Positions 56,714-64,000 of a stretch of DNA of 64,000 nucleotides are shown here, piece after piece. Both the position numbers and the translations under genes were made by a program. The stretch's first letter is position 1. The number at the start of each line of letters is the position of its first letter. The notes beneath the pieces were generated by a model. That model ran no database searches. It was not told where the DNA came from and saw nothing but the letters and a program-made list of their open reading frames with translations. Origin of the DNA: a candidate division LCP-89 bacterium B3_LCP (GTDB lineage: Bacteria; Electryoneota; B3-LCP); contig NJBN01000014.1 in assembly GCA_005223185.1 (NCBI GenBank), positions 20,848-84,847 on the forward strand. Direction: 5' to 3'.

Positions 56714-57589
56714 TCAAATCAGACGAAACAGCCACTTCACAACCGGTTTTGCAGCACTGGCTATTAAGCGCCATTTTGACAACGATACACGACCATCGTA
56801 CACTCTGTAATTGCGGCGCTTGATTTCCTCAAGTGTGCTGCGATACACCGCTTTCATAATTTCCGCAGGCAGCAATTTTCGCGATTGGTCGCCGATTATT
56901 TCCAGGTCCGCGGAATTGAAATATTGCTGGGCGCGCTCGTATTGAAATTCCATCAAAGCGATGAACCGGTCATCGTAAACCTGGTTGTGGATATCCTCTT
57001 CTTCTAAAGAGAATCTGTGTAAATCTTCAAGAGGAATATAGAGCCTTCCCCTATGGGAATCTTCTGAAATATCTCGAATGATATTGGTTAACTGGAGACC
57101 AATGCCCAGTTTTTCGGCGTATTCGTCAGCGGCGTTTGTGTCACAGCCGAATATCCGAACTGAAATGAGACCCACCGATGAAGCAACATACTTGCAATAT
57201 GTTTCCAGTTCGCTGAAAGTCGAAAAACGTGCAGGAGTGAAATCTATTCGGATTCCTTTAAGCAGGTCTTCAAAGGGACTGATGGGAAGATTGTATTTGG
57301 TTATGGCATCCCCCAGCGCCAGAAAGAGAAAGGAATCTGCTTCCCCTTTAAAACAGCGGTTGAGTGATTCTTCCCAGGCATTCAACCTATTCTGTTTCTC
57401 TTCCAGAGAAGCGCCGGATTCATCATCAGCAATATCGTCTGAATGGCTGCAAAATACGTAGAAAGTTGAAAGTGCCAACCGTCGGGATGAGGGTAGAAAT
57501 CGAAAGGCAGGATAGAAGTTGCGGGCACGTTGGCGAGCGATCCGGTCACAGTGATGGTACGCATCCTGTAGATCACCCTGAAAAGTCAT
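56714..57589 (-). CDS. hpnD: Squalene/phytoene synthase family protein, HpnD-like
   Basis: The 291-residue product has the motifs ARNFYPAFRFLPSSRR, DDIADD and NIIRDISEDSHRGRLYIPLEDL, with the Asp-rich sites that bind prenyl diphosphate-magnesium. HpnD makes presqualene diphosphate from two farnesyl diphosphates. The HpnC-like gene lies 7 bases upstream. The usual third gene, hpnE, is not in the window, so the end product (squalene or another prenyl lipid) is not proven. Confidence 0.85.
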   Translation of the reverse strand: MTFQGDLQDAYHHCDRIARQRARNFYPAFRFLPSSRRLALSTFYVFCSHSDDIADDESGASLEEKQNRLNAWEESLNRCFKGEADSFLFLALGDAITKYNLPISPFEDLLKGIRIDFTPARFSTFSELETYCKYVASSVGLISVRIFGCDTNAADEYAEKLGIGLQLTNIIRDISEDSHRGRLYIPLEDLHRFSLEEEDIHNQVYDDRFIALMEFQYERAQQYFNSADLEIIGDQSRKLLPAEIMKAVYRSTLEEIKRRNYRVYDGRVSLSKWRLIASAAKPVVKWLFRLI

Positions 57590-57596
57590 GAATATC

Positions 57597-58511
57597 TCAT
57601 TGTTTCTGAGTTGATACGGGCTGAGGTTTGACTGAATCAGCCGAGTAGGTGCGTGATAACGGTCTAAGCGAGGTCAACACCGCTTTCATTTTCTGTTTTG
57701 GGCTAAGTTTCATCCGCCGGTACAGCGCGGCTAAGGGATCTCTCTCGAGGATTTCCAAGATTTGTAGCCCACCCAGCGTAAACAATCTAACGGAGATCTT
57801 CAACCTGCCCTTTAAACGTTCTGCTAAGGGCAACCCCGCCAATAAGAACCGGTAAGCCCGCACAATTTGAAAGCGCAGCAATCCTTCCAGCTTGGGACTG
57901 GACTTTCGATCTAAGATGTCCACAATGTCAACGCCGAACCTGCGGCATTCGTCCAAGGGGATGTAAATGCGGTCTCGAAGCGCATCTTCTCCGATGTCCT
58001 GGCAGAAATTAGCCAGTTGGAGTCCAGTGCAAATATTATCCGAAAGTTCGGACAGCTCAGGATCATCAGCGCCATAGATTTTAAGCATCAAACGACCCAC
58101 CGGATCAGCAGAACGCCTGGTATAATCCCGCACCAGATCAAAGGTTTCGAAGCGCGTTACGGACAGGTCCTGTTTGAAGGCAATCAGCAGATCGTACAGT
58201 AATTTATCAGGTAGCTGATATTTTTGCACCGAATTACACAAGGCAAGTATTATAGGATGGTGGGGATCGCCTTGTAAGCCATCTTTAAGGTCCTGCTGCC
58301 AGACGTCAAGCTCATGCAGCGCGTTTTTAGGATCATCGGATTCATCAGCCAGATCATCGGCATATCGGGCGTAAGCGTAGAGTGAAGCTATATGCGGAAC
58401 CAGTCGCGGCGGCGTCAGCGGTCCCAATACGAAGAAGTTCTCGTAGTGTTTTAAAGCTGTTCTTATGCAGTGAAGTTGTGCTCTTCTGATCTTAAATTTT
58501 ACAAAACCCAT
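57597..58511 (-). CDS. hpnC: Squalene/phytoene synthase family protein, HpnC-like
   Basis: I prefer ATG 58511 to the GTG at 58550, which overlaps the small upstream gene. The product of about 304 residues has HYENFFVLGPLTPP, YARYADDLADE and NFCQDIGEDALRDRIYIPLDE, the motifs of HpnC. HpnC converts presqualene diphosphate to hydroxysqualene. Like its neighbour it has both Asp-rich sites. Confidence 0.85.
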   Translation of the reverse strand: MGFVKFKIRRAQLHCIRTALKHYENFFVLGPLTPPRLVPHIASLYAYARYADDLADESDDPKNALHELDVWQQDLKDGLQGDPHHPIILALCNSVQKYQLPDKLLYDLLIAFKQDLSVTRFETFDLVRDYTRRSADPVGRLMLKIYGADDPELSELSDNICTGLQLANFCQDIGEDALRDRIYIPLDECRRFGVDIVDILDRKSSPKLEGLLRFQIVRAYRFLLAGLPLAERLKGRLKISVRLFTLGGLQILEILERDPLAALYRRMKLSPKQKMKAVLTSLRPLSRTYSADSVKPQPVSTQKQ

Positions 58512-58518
58512 AACTCGT

Positions 58519-58734
58519 TTAATCTTCCACGGCAGCAGGAGAACGTTCACGCTTGGATTCGTTGTTATCTGCGCTTACATTTGAAATACTAGCAATGCTG
58601 ACCTCAACGGGCATTCTGCTTCTGCAAGCTTCGACAAAACAGTTCCAGTGGTATTCTCCTTCCATTCCTGCCTGTTTACTTATATACGGTTTTTCTGCAA
58701 GTTCAAATTCCCCCTGGCAGTACTTACATACCAT
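58519..58734 (-). CDS. Small Cys-rich protein
   Basis: The 71-residue product has CKYCQGEF near the N-terminus and a second His/Cys pair (YHWNCFVEAC), enough for a zinc site. The C-terminal half is Ser/Asn/Glu rich. A purine-rich AGGGGGG lies 8 bases before the ATG. It lies between the phosphohexomutase and hpnC genes in the same row. No family is recognised; a zinc-ribbon of unknown role is the best description. Confidence 0.65.
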   Translation of the reverse strand: MVCKYCQGEFELAEKPYISKQAGMEGEYHWNCFVEACRSRMPVEVSIASISNVSADNNESKRERSPAAVED

Positions 58735-58746
58735 ATTTTAACCCCC

Positions 58747-60105
58747 CTATTGTATTATCAAGCTCTTAAGTTCTTCTAACTTAGCCTCCATTAAGGATTT
58801 AATTTCCGCCAGCCGTTCAGGACTGTTGGCTTCAAATCGCATGACAATTACCGGCTGCGTGTTCGATGCTCTGATCAGACCCCATCCGTCATCAAATATT
58901 ACGCGCACGCCATCGACGTCAACGACTTCGTAGTTTGATTTGAAGAATTCCTGGGCTTTTTCCACAAGAGAGAACTTCTCTTCGTCAGGACAGTCTATAC
59001 GTATTTCCGGCGTGGCGAAAACCTGCGGAAGTCCCCACAACAACTGCGATAATGGTCTGGCTTCTTCACAGAGAAGTTCCAGCAGACGTCCAGTAGCATA
59101 GATGGCGTCATCGAACCCGAAGTAGCGGTCGTTGAAGAAGATGTGACCGCTCATTTCCCCCGCTAACAGAGCCTTCTCCTCTCGCATCTTCTTCTTTATC
59201 AGCGAATGCCCGGTCTTCCACATGATAGGATTACCACCCTTTTCTCTGATATCGTTGTAGAGGTTCTGCGAACACTTGACTTCTCCGATGATAGATGCGC
59301 CGGGATTATTTTTGAGAATTGATCTGCTGAAGATGGTCAATAGCTGATCACCCCAGAGGATATTCCCCATGTCATCGATAACTCCGATGCGGTCGGCATC
59401 ACCATCGTAAGCGATACCTAAATCATAGCCCAAAGATTTCGTGCGGTGTATCAGGTCATCTAAGTTTTCCGCAACGGTGGGATCAGGATGATGATTGGGA
59501 AAATTGCCATCAGGTTCGCCGTAGAGAACGTCCACGAGACAACCCATTTCCTGGAAGAGTTCAGGAGCCACCAACCCACCACAGCCGTTACCGCAGTCAA
59601 TGACCATTTTGATGGGCAGATCAATCTTAAGATTTTCTTTCAGATAATCTTTATAAGCTGGAAAAATATCATGCGACTTGACCGACCCTTGACCTGATTC
59701 AAAACTGCCGCTCTTAATCTGAAGGTACAGTTCCTGTATCTCTTCACCGTATATGGAATCTTTACCGACGCACATTTTAAACCCGTTGAATTCTGGCGGG
59801 TTGTGGCTGCCGGTGATCATAACGCCGCCGTCGGTCTTCAGGTGCGCTATTCCAAAGTACAGCAGAGGCGTAGGAACGATTCCAAGATCGATCACTTGCA
59901 GTCCTGTTGACAGAAGCCCATCAAGTAGAGCATCCTTGATGCGGGGTGATGAAAGCCTCACGTCCCTACCCAGGGATATGGTCTTTCCACCAAGGCGAAT
60001 CAGCTTACTGCCGAAGCCTCTCCCCAGAGCCTTTACGGTGTCATCATCGAGGTCCTTATCTGCGACGCCTCGAATGTCGTATTCGCGAAATATTAGTGGG
60101 TTCAT
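58747..60105 (-). CDS. Phosphomannomutase/phosphoglucomutase
   Basis: The 452-residue product shows the phosphoserine loop TGSHNPPEFNGFK, the metal site DGDADRIGV, the sugar loop GEMSGHIFF and the phosphate loop RASNTQPVIVM. All four active-site loops are intact, so it is an active alpha-D-phosphohexomutase of the AlgC/ManB type that interconverts hexose 1- and 6-phosphates for polysaccharide synthesis. The specific sugar is not determined by sequence. Confidence 0.95.
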   Translation of the reverse strand: MNPLIFREYDIRGVADKDLDDDTVKALGRGFGSKLIRLGGKTISLGRDVRLSSPRIKDALLDGLLSTGLQVIDLGIVPTPLLYFGIAHLKTDGGVMITGSHNPPEFNGFKMCVGKDSIYGEEIQELYLQIKSGSFESGQGSVKSHDIFPAYKDYLKENLKIDLPIKMVIDCGNGCGGLVAPELFQEMGCLVDVLYGEPDGNFPNHHPDPTVAENLDDLIHRTKSLGYDLGIAYDGDADRIGVIDDMGNILWGDQLLTIFSRSILKNNPGASIIGEVKCSQNLYNDIREKGGNPIMWKTGHSLIKKKMREEKALLAGEMSGHIFFNDRYFGFDDAIYATGRLLELLCEEARPLSQLLWGLPQVFATPEIRIDCPDEEKFSLVEKAQEFFKSNYEVVDVDGVRVIFDDGWGLIRASNTQPVIVMRFEANSPERLAEIKSLMEAKLEELKSLIIQ

Positions 60106-60249
60106 TTTATTCTATTTCAGGATTTGTTTTTCAGGATACTCTCTACTTCCAGCGGTAGTTCCTGTTAGATGAGCATTTATTTTCAATCCCCATCAGGGGC
60201 GTAAAGTTAATTATACGATTTGACTTTTTCAACATAAAAGTTTAAAATT

Positions 60250-61383
60250 TTAGCCGGACAGTACCTGGTGATAAATATCAAGATACAAATTGACTATGCG
60301 GGCAGCGTTAAATACCTCCCGAGCCCTTTTCCTGCCAGCTTTATCCATTTTCCTGCGAAGTTCATCATCATTGATAATCATCAGCGCTTTATCAGCCATA
60401 GCATCCACGTCCCCAACTGGCAGCAGAAAGCCGGTTTCGCCGTCAACTATAACCTCAGGCAGCCCACCAACGTTGGAACATATAACCGGCGTGCAACAGG
60501 CATTAGCTTCTAAGGGAGTTAACCCAAAGCTTTCAGTTTCGCTGGGCTGCAGAAGTACGTCCGCCAGCCTTAAAATATCGGAAATCTCAAGCTGCATACC
60601 TAAGAAGTAAACGTCATCCTGAACTTTCAACTCCCTCGCCATCCTCTCAGCCGGAGCTCGTTCGGGACCATCACCAACCATGAGAAGCTTAGCCGGTTTT
60701 TCTTTCCGAATTCGGGAAAAGATCTGCATCACGTCACTGATACGCTTCACCGGGCGGAAATTGGAAATGTGTACGATGATGGCTTCATTATCGGAAGCTA
60801 TCGTGGAACGGCGAATATTGACATTGCTGCAATCGTCTAAATCCGATCTTATGAAATTAGGAATTACGGCAATATCGCGATCGACCTTGAAGAAGTTGAG
60901 GGTCTCCTGCTTCAGGAAATTGCTAACTGCGGTAACGGCATCTGACTTCTCTAAGACGAACTTGGTGATAGGCATAAACGAAGGCGCATTGCCCACTAAG
61001 GTAATATCGGTTCCATGCAGGGTCGTAACGAAGGGAATGCTGTTATCGCCCAGCATTTCTTGAGCTAAGTAGGCGGAAACTGCATGTGGTATGGCATAGT
61101 GCACGTGAAGCAGATCAAGTTTTTCAGTTTGCGCCACTTCAACCATGCTGGAAGCCAGAGACAGGCTGTAAGGAGGATATTCGAAAAGGGGATAATCTGT
61201 AACTTCGACTTTGTGGAAATGTAGATTGGGGTGATATAATTTTATTCGTGCGGGGGGAGCATAAGAGATAATATGCACTTTATGTCCGAGCGCAGCTAGC
61301 TCCATACCGAGCGCCGAAGCAACCACTCCCGATCCGCCGAAGGTGGGGTAACAAGATATGCCTATGCGAAGTTTGTTATTCAA
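60250..61383 (-). CDS. bshA: N-acetyl-alpha-D-glucosaminyl L-malate synthase (BshA)
   Basis: I place the start at TTG 61383, giving [19 protein letters not shown], which matches where BshA proteins begin; the longer frame to 61437 overlaps bshB1 by 29 bases. The 377-residue GT4-family enzyme has [23 protein letters not shown] and [22 protein letters not shown] with the conserved Glu pair. It joins GlcNAc to malate in the first step of bacillithiol synthesis. BshB1 lies immediately upstream, and both match the pathway. Confidence 0.92.
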   Translation of the reverse strand: MNNKLRIGISCYPTFGGSGVVASALGMELAALGHKVHIISYAPPARIKLYHPNLHFHKVEVTDYPLFEYPPYSLSLASSMVEVAQTEKLDLLHVHYAIPHAVSAYLAQEMLGDNSIPFVTTLHGTDITLVGNAPSFMPITKFVLEKSDAVTAVSNFLKQETLNFFKVDRDIAVIPNFIRSDLDDCSNVNIRRSTIASDNEAIIVHISNFRPVKRISDVMQIFSRIRKEKPAKLLMVGDGPERAPAERMARELKVQDDVYFLGMQLEISDILRLADVLLQPSETESFGLTPLEANACCTPVICSNVGGLPEVIVDGETGFLLPVGDVDAMADKALMIINDDELRRKMDKAGRKRAREVFNAARIVNLYLDIYHQVLSG

Positions 61384-61408
61384 GAGTTCTTTTGAGATTA
61401 GTATATAT

Positions 61409-62164
61409 TCAGCGCAATGTTGCCCATTCGGAATCAATCCCGGTCAAGAATTTGACCGGATCGTCAACGCGCAGTGTTTCCTGTGATTTGAAGGGTTCGC
61501 CATAGGCAGCTTCAATCTTTGATCCGTAGTATTTAGCCCTGGCTATGATGCCCTCTAAAAATTGCGGGCGGCTGATGAAAGTCTTAGGACCTTCTGTTTT
61601 CGGATCGAACTGAGAGCTGTACGCTTTAATCGCCTCGATGCGGGTTTCAAAAGTATCGGAAACATCAACCACAAATGAGGGTTGATCTTCCCAGCGCAGG
61701 AAGTAGTTCAATGTCCAGGTGGGACGAAAGGGTTCCTGCCCGGTATCTACTTTCCGCAATCCTGCTAAGAAAGCTGCAGCCTGCGCAGCTTGACCCGTCG
61801 CAGCATGGTCTGGATGTCTATCTCTTGGCAGAGGAATTATCCATAATTTCGGTCGATATTTACGTAAAATCTTTATGAGCGTCAGCTTGGTCTCCCAATC
61901 AGGCTGCAAGTGTCCATCCGGCAAACCCGCATTCTCACGAACTGTCAATCCCATGATTTCAGCGGCGTTCTGTGCTTCCAGATGACGCTCTTCTTCGCTG
62001 CCGCGGGTTCCCATTTCACCTTCGGTGAGATCCAGTATGCCGACGCGGTATCCCATCCGGGCAAGTTTAATTAGAGTCCCTGCGCAGGATAGTTCAATGT
62101 CATCCGGGTGGGATCCTACCGCCAAAACATCCAAACCTGCAGGATGGTTATTTTTCTTTTTCAT
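61409..62164 (-). CDS. bshB1: Bacillithiol deacetylase BshB1
   Basis: ATG 62164 is preferred to the GTG three codons earlier. The 251-residue LmbE-type protein has the metal site AVGSHPDDIELSCAGT and PRDRHPDHAA, and the family sequence LTEGEMGTRGSEEER. It removes the acetyl group from GlcNAc-malate in the second step of bacillithiol synthesis. BshC is not in the window. Confidence 0.93.
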   Translation of the reverse strand: MKKKNNHPAGLDVLAVGSHPDDIELSCAGTLIKLARMGYRVGILDLTEGEMGTRGSEEERHLEAQNAAEIMGLTVRENAGLPDGHLQPDWETKLTLIKILRKYRPKLWIIPLPRDRHPDHAATGQAAQAAAFLAGLRKVDTGQEPFRPTWTLNYFLRWEDQPSFVVDVSDTFETRIEAIKAYSSQFDPKTEGPKTFISRPQFLEGIIARAKYYGSKIEAAYGEPFKSQETLRVDDPVKFLTGIDSEWATLR

Positions 62165-62255
62165 TTGTGCCACAGAATATCAACATTCATGGATATATAA
62201 CGAACTAAACGATAAAATTGTGGGATTTAAGGAGCCTTTTGTTGTAAAGGTCAAT

Positions 62256-63008
62256 TCACCGAGTCCCGGCTTCATGGACAGCATCGCAGAGACCCGCCAG
62301 GAAACTGAAATCCTCATTCTCTTCAATTGCTGTTCCAACTACAATAAAATCGGCTCCAGCATTGACCTTTTGGGCAGCATCCTGAGTCGAACGAATTCCC
62401 CCACCCACCATCAGGGGAATATCCACCCAGCTACGAACGGCTGTGATGAGATTTTCAGGAACTGAATTATCAGCTCCGGAACCCGCTTCCAGATAAATCA
62501 GCTTCATCCCCAGATACTGTGCCGCTAAAGCATGAGCAGCGGCTAATTTGGGTTTATCTCTGGGTATGGGTTTGCTATTCGATATGAATTCCACAGTTGT
62601 GGAGTTACCTGAAGAAACCAGCATATAACCGGTTGGGATTGCCTCTAAACCTAAACGTTTCACGAGTGGCGCAGCGGTGACTTGATCACCAATTAGATGC
62701 TGCGGGTTCCTCCCGGATATCAGGGATAGGAAGAGGACGGCATCGGCTTCTCCGGTGAGTTGTCCCGGCCCGCCGGGAAAGATGATAACCGGTATCGAAC
62801 AGTTGCGTTTAACGGCTGCAACTGCCTCCGAAAAACTATTTTCAAGCAGGAAACTCCCCCCGATAAGCAGAGCATCCGCTCCAGCTTGTTGGCATTTACC
62901 GGCTCTTTTTGCCAGAACAGCAGGTTTTTCGTTATCAGGATCGAGCAGAACGAAGAAACCGGCGCCTCTGTTCTGCCTGATATCCAGTAATGTTTGATAT
63001 ATAGTCAT
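62256..63008 (-). CDS. Geranylgeranylglyceryl-phosphate synthase family protein (GGGPS/PcrB)
   Basis: The 250-residue TIM-barrel product has LLDPDNEKPAVLAKRAG, DALLIGGSFLLENS, IIFPGGPGQLTGEADAVLFL, GYMLVSSGNSTT, KLIYLEAGSGAD and LMVGGGIRST, the phosphate-binding and prenyl-pocket motifs of the family. Archaeal and some FCB members join geranylgeranyl diphosphate to sn-glycerol-1-phosphate for ether lipids; PcrB of Firmicutes uses heptaprenyl diphosphate. No glycerol-1-phosphate dehydrogenase or digeranylgeranylglyceryl-phosphate synthase is in the window. It starts 2 bases after the FAH-family gene ends. Confidence 0.9.
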   Translation of the reverse strand: MTIYQTLLDIRQNRGAGFFVLLDPDNEKPAVLAKRAGKCQQAGADALLIGGSFLLENSFSEAVAAVKRNCSIPVIIFPGGPGQLTGEADAVLFLSLISGRNPQHLIGDQVTAAPLVKRLGLEAIPTGYMLVSSGNSTTVEFISNSKPIPRDKPKLAAAHALAAQYLGMKLIYLEAGSGADNSVPENLITAVRSWVDIPLMVGGGIRSTQDAAQKVNAGADFIVVGTAIEENEDFSFLAGLCDAVHEAGTR

Positions 63009-63010
63009 GG

Positions 63011-63778
63011 CTATTCTCGTGTCTTGACAGAATTATGCAATATACCGATCCCCTGCAATTCAACTTCGACGATGTCGCCATTTTTAAGCGGTCCGACGCC
63101 TTCAGGGGTTCCGGTAAGGATTAAATCACCGGGATATAACGTCATTATTTCAGATATAAACTTTACGATTTTCACGGGAGGAAAAATCATATTAGACAGG
63201 GACGCTCGCTGGCGTTCTTCACCATTTACCCGCGTTATTATTGTCGGATTTTCCGGCAAATAGGTCGTCAGCAGCGGACCAACCGGACAAAATGTGTCAA
63301 AGCCTTTCCCTCTGGTGAATTGCACGTCCTTCCGTTGTAAATCGCGGGCGGTGACGTCGTTAGCCAGTGTATAGCCGAATATAGCTTCCCGGGATTGTTC
63401 ATCACTTCCCCGGGAGAGCCGTTTACCGATAACCACCGCCATTTCCCCCTCATAATCAACACGTTCACTCTGCGGCGGCAACAGAATAGTACCGTTAGGC
63501 TTAAGCAAGGCTGATGGCGGTTTCATGAACAGAAGCGGCTCTTCCGGAAGGTTTTCACCAGGGTGCAGTTCCTGAATGTGCGCCGAATAATTCTTACCAA
63601 CGCATATTATCTTGGTGGGTTCGCAAGGCGGTAGCAGATGTGTATCATCACCCAGAATGAAGCGGCGCATTTCTTCTGATTTCTCGTCCCATGGAGGAGC
63701 GGATAGTTCAACAATATGGTCGCCTCCTAAGCGTCCCCAGCGGGATTTATCACCGAAACGATAGCGAATGAATTGCAT
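63011..63778 (-). CDS. Fumarylacetoacetate hydrolase family protein
   Basis: The 255-residue product has the FAH fold: KIICVGKNYSAHIQEL, PLLFMKPPSALLKPNG, VDYEGEMAVVIGKR, YTLANDVTARDLQRKD and LILTGTPEGVGPLKNGD. The metal ligands (Glu in DYEGE and Asp in ANDVT) are present, so it is an active hydrolase, decarboxylase or isomerase of acyl-pyruvate-type compounds. The exact substrate cannot be told. It is the first gene of the short gggps transcript. Confidence 0.9.
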   Translation of the reverse strand: MQFIRYRFGDKSRWGRLGGDHIVELSAPPWDEKSEEMRRFILGDDTHLLPPCEPTKIICVGKNYSAHIQELHPGENLPEEPLLFMKPPSALLKPNGTILLPPQSERVDYEGEMAVVIGKRLSRGSDEQSREAIFGYTLANDVTARDLQRKDVQFTRGKGFDTFCPVGPLLTTYLPENPTIITRVNGEERQRASLSNMIFPPVKIVKFISEIMTLYPGDLILTGTPEGVGPLKNGDIVEVELQGIGILHNSVKTRE

Positions 63779-63872
63779 GAATATTCTTGTTATTATTGAT
63801 ACGAATAATTTAATACCTGATGATAGGGAAAGTCAAGACGATTCTGGTCTTAGTAAGGAAGATCAGTTGCAC

Positions 63873-63906
63873 AAAAAAAAGAGGCTGACCTATAAAAGTC
63901 AGCCTC
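63873..63906 (-). terminator. Intrinsic terminator of the gene at the right edge
   Basis: On the minus strand GAGGCTGAC pairs with GTCAGCCTC around an 8-base loop and is followed by eight T's. It lies 22 bases after the stop codon of the partial gene at the right edge. Confidence 0.85.
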
Positions 63907-63927
63907 GTGTAGTGCGAAGTGTAAAAA

Positions 63928-64000
63928 TTACTTCATCAGGATCATCTTGCCTGTGTAGTTGTATTCGCCAGCTTCCAGACGATACAGATAGACGCCTGAA
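63928..64000 (-). CDS. C-terminal end of a secreted protein with Por-type sorting domain, partial
   Basis: The last 23 codons read SGVYLYRLEAGEYNYTGKMILMK and a TAA. The SGVYLYRL..G..Y..KMILMK pattern is that of the last strands of Por-type C-terminal sorting domains and matches the end of the LVIVD protein (SGLYFARLKT..KMVLLK). The rest of the gene lies outside the window. It points to an exported protein of unknown kind. Confidence 0.8.
   Translation of the reverse strand, partial: SGVYLYRLEAGEYNYTGKMILMK

Overview
The window looks like a chromosomal piece of a Gram-negative bacterium from the FCB superphylum, probably an uncultured lineage near Marinimicrobia, Cloacimonadota or KSB1. The reasons are two secreted proteins with Por-type (T9SS-like) C-terminal sorting domains, many proteins with signal peptides, an F-type ATP synthase with an extended a subunit, bacillithiol genes, a geranylgeranylglyceryl-phosphate synthase homologue and HpnC/HpnD squalene genes. 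The placement is inference; no rRNA gene is present.

Region 1 (1-30196, minus strand) is one long co-directional block of 14 complete genes plus a partial gene cut by the left edge. In order of transcription it encodes a secreted beta-propeller-like protein, a PD40/TolB-like propeller protein, a helical-repeat secreted protein, a family-5 solute-binding protein, a fused double permease, a fused double ABC ATPase, a VWA protein, a TPR membrane protein, a transmembrane FHA protein, a PP2C phosphatase, a receptor Ser/Thr kinase with a C-terminal FGE-sulfatase domain, a MotA/TolQ/ExbB-type protein, two single-TM coiled-coil proteins and a secreted TPR protein. The parts list resembles the threonine phosphorylation pathway of type VI secretion (PpkA, PppA, Fha, TagQRST), but there is no T6SS gene and the ABC transporter is of the dipeptide/oligopeptide type. 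I consider this the most likely undescribed system in the window.

Region 2 (30197-32872) is a decayed mobile-element scar: a 3' tRNA-Pro-like fragment, a frameshifted gene that may be a replication initiator, a tyrosine-recombinase C-terminal remnant with an in-frame stop, and an intact tRNA-Arg(CCG).

Region 3 (33006-37184) holds an LVIVD-repeat secreted protein with a sorting domain, a divergent PduS/RnfC-like flavo-iron-sulfur protein and a GNAT acetyltransferase.

Region 4 (37359-46392, minus) is a complete ATP synthase operon, preceded in the same direction by M23 peptidase and bactofilin genes.

Region 5 (46551-54632, minus) holds asd, a GcvH-like gene, a tail fragment of glutamate dehydrogenase, an FMN-type glutamate synthase and a three-subunit NuoE / NuoF-GltD / HoxU-like set that matches the Stn-type bifurcating transhydrogenase.

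Region 6 (54845-64000, minus) is housekeeping and envelope: GNAT, DnaJ, HpnD, HpnC, a small Cys-rich protein, a phosphohexomutase, BshA, BshB1, GGGPS, an FAH-family hydrolase and the tail of another secreted protein with a sorting domain.
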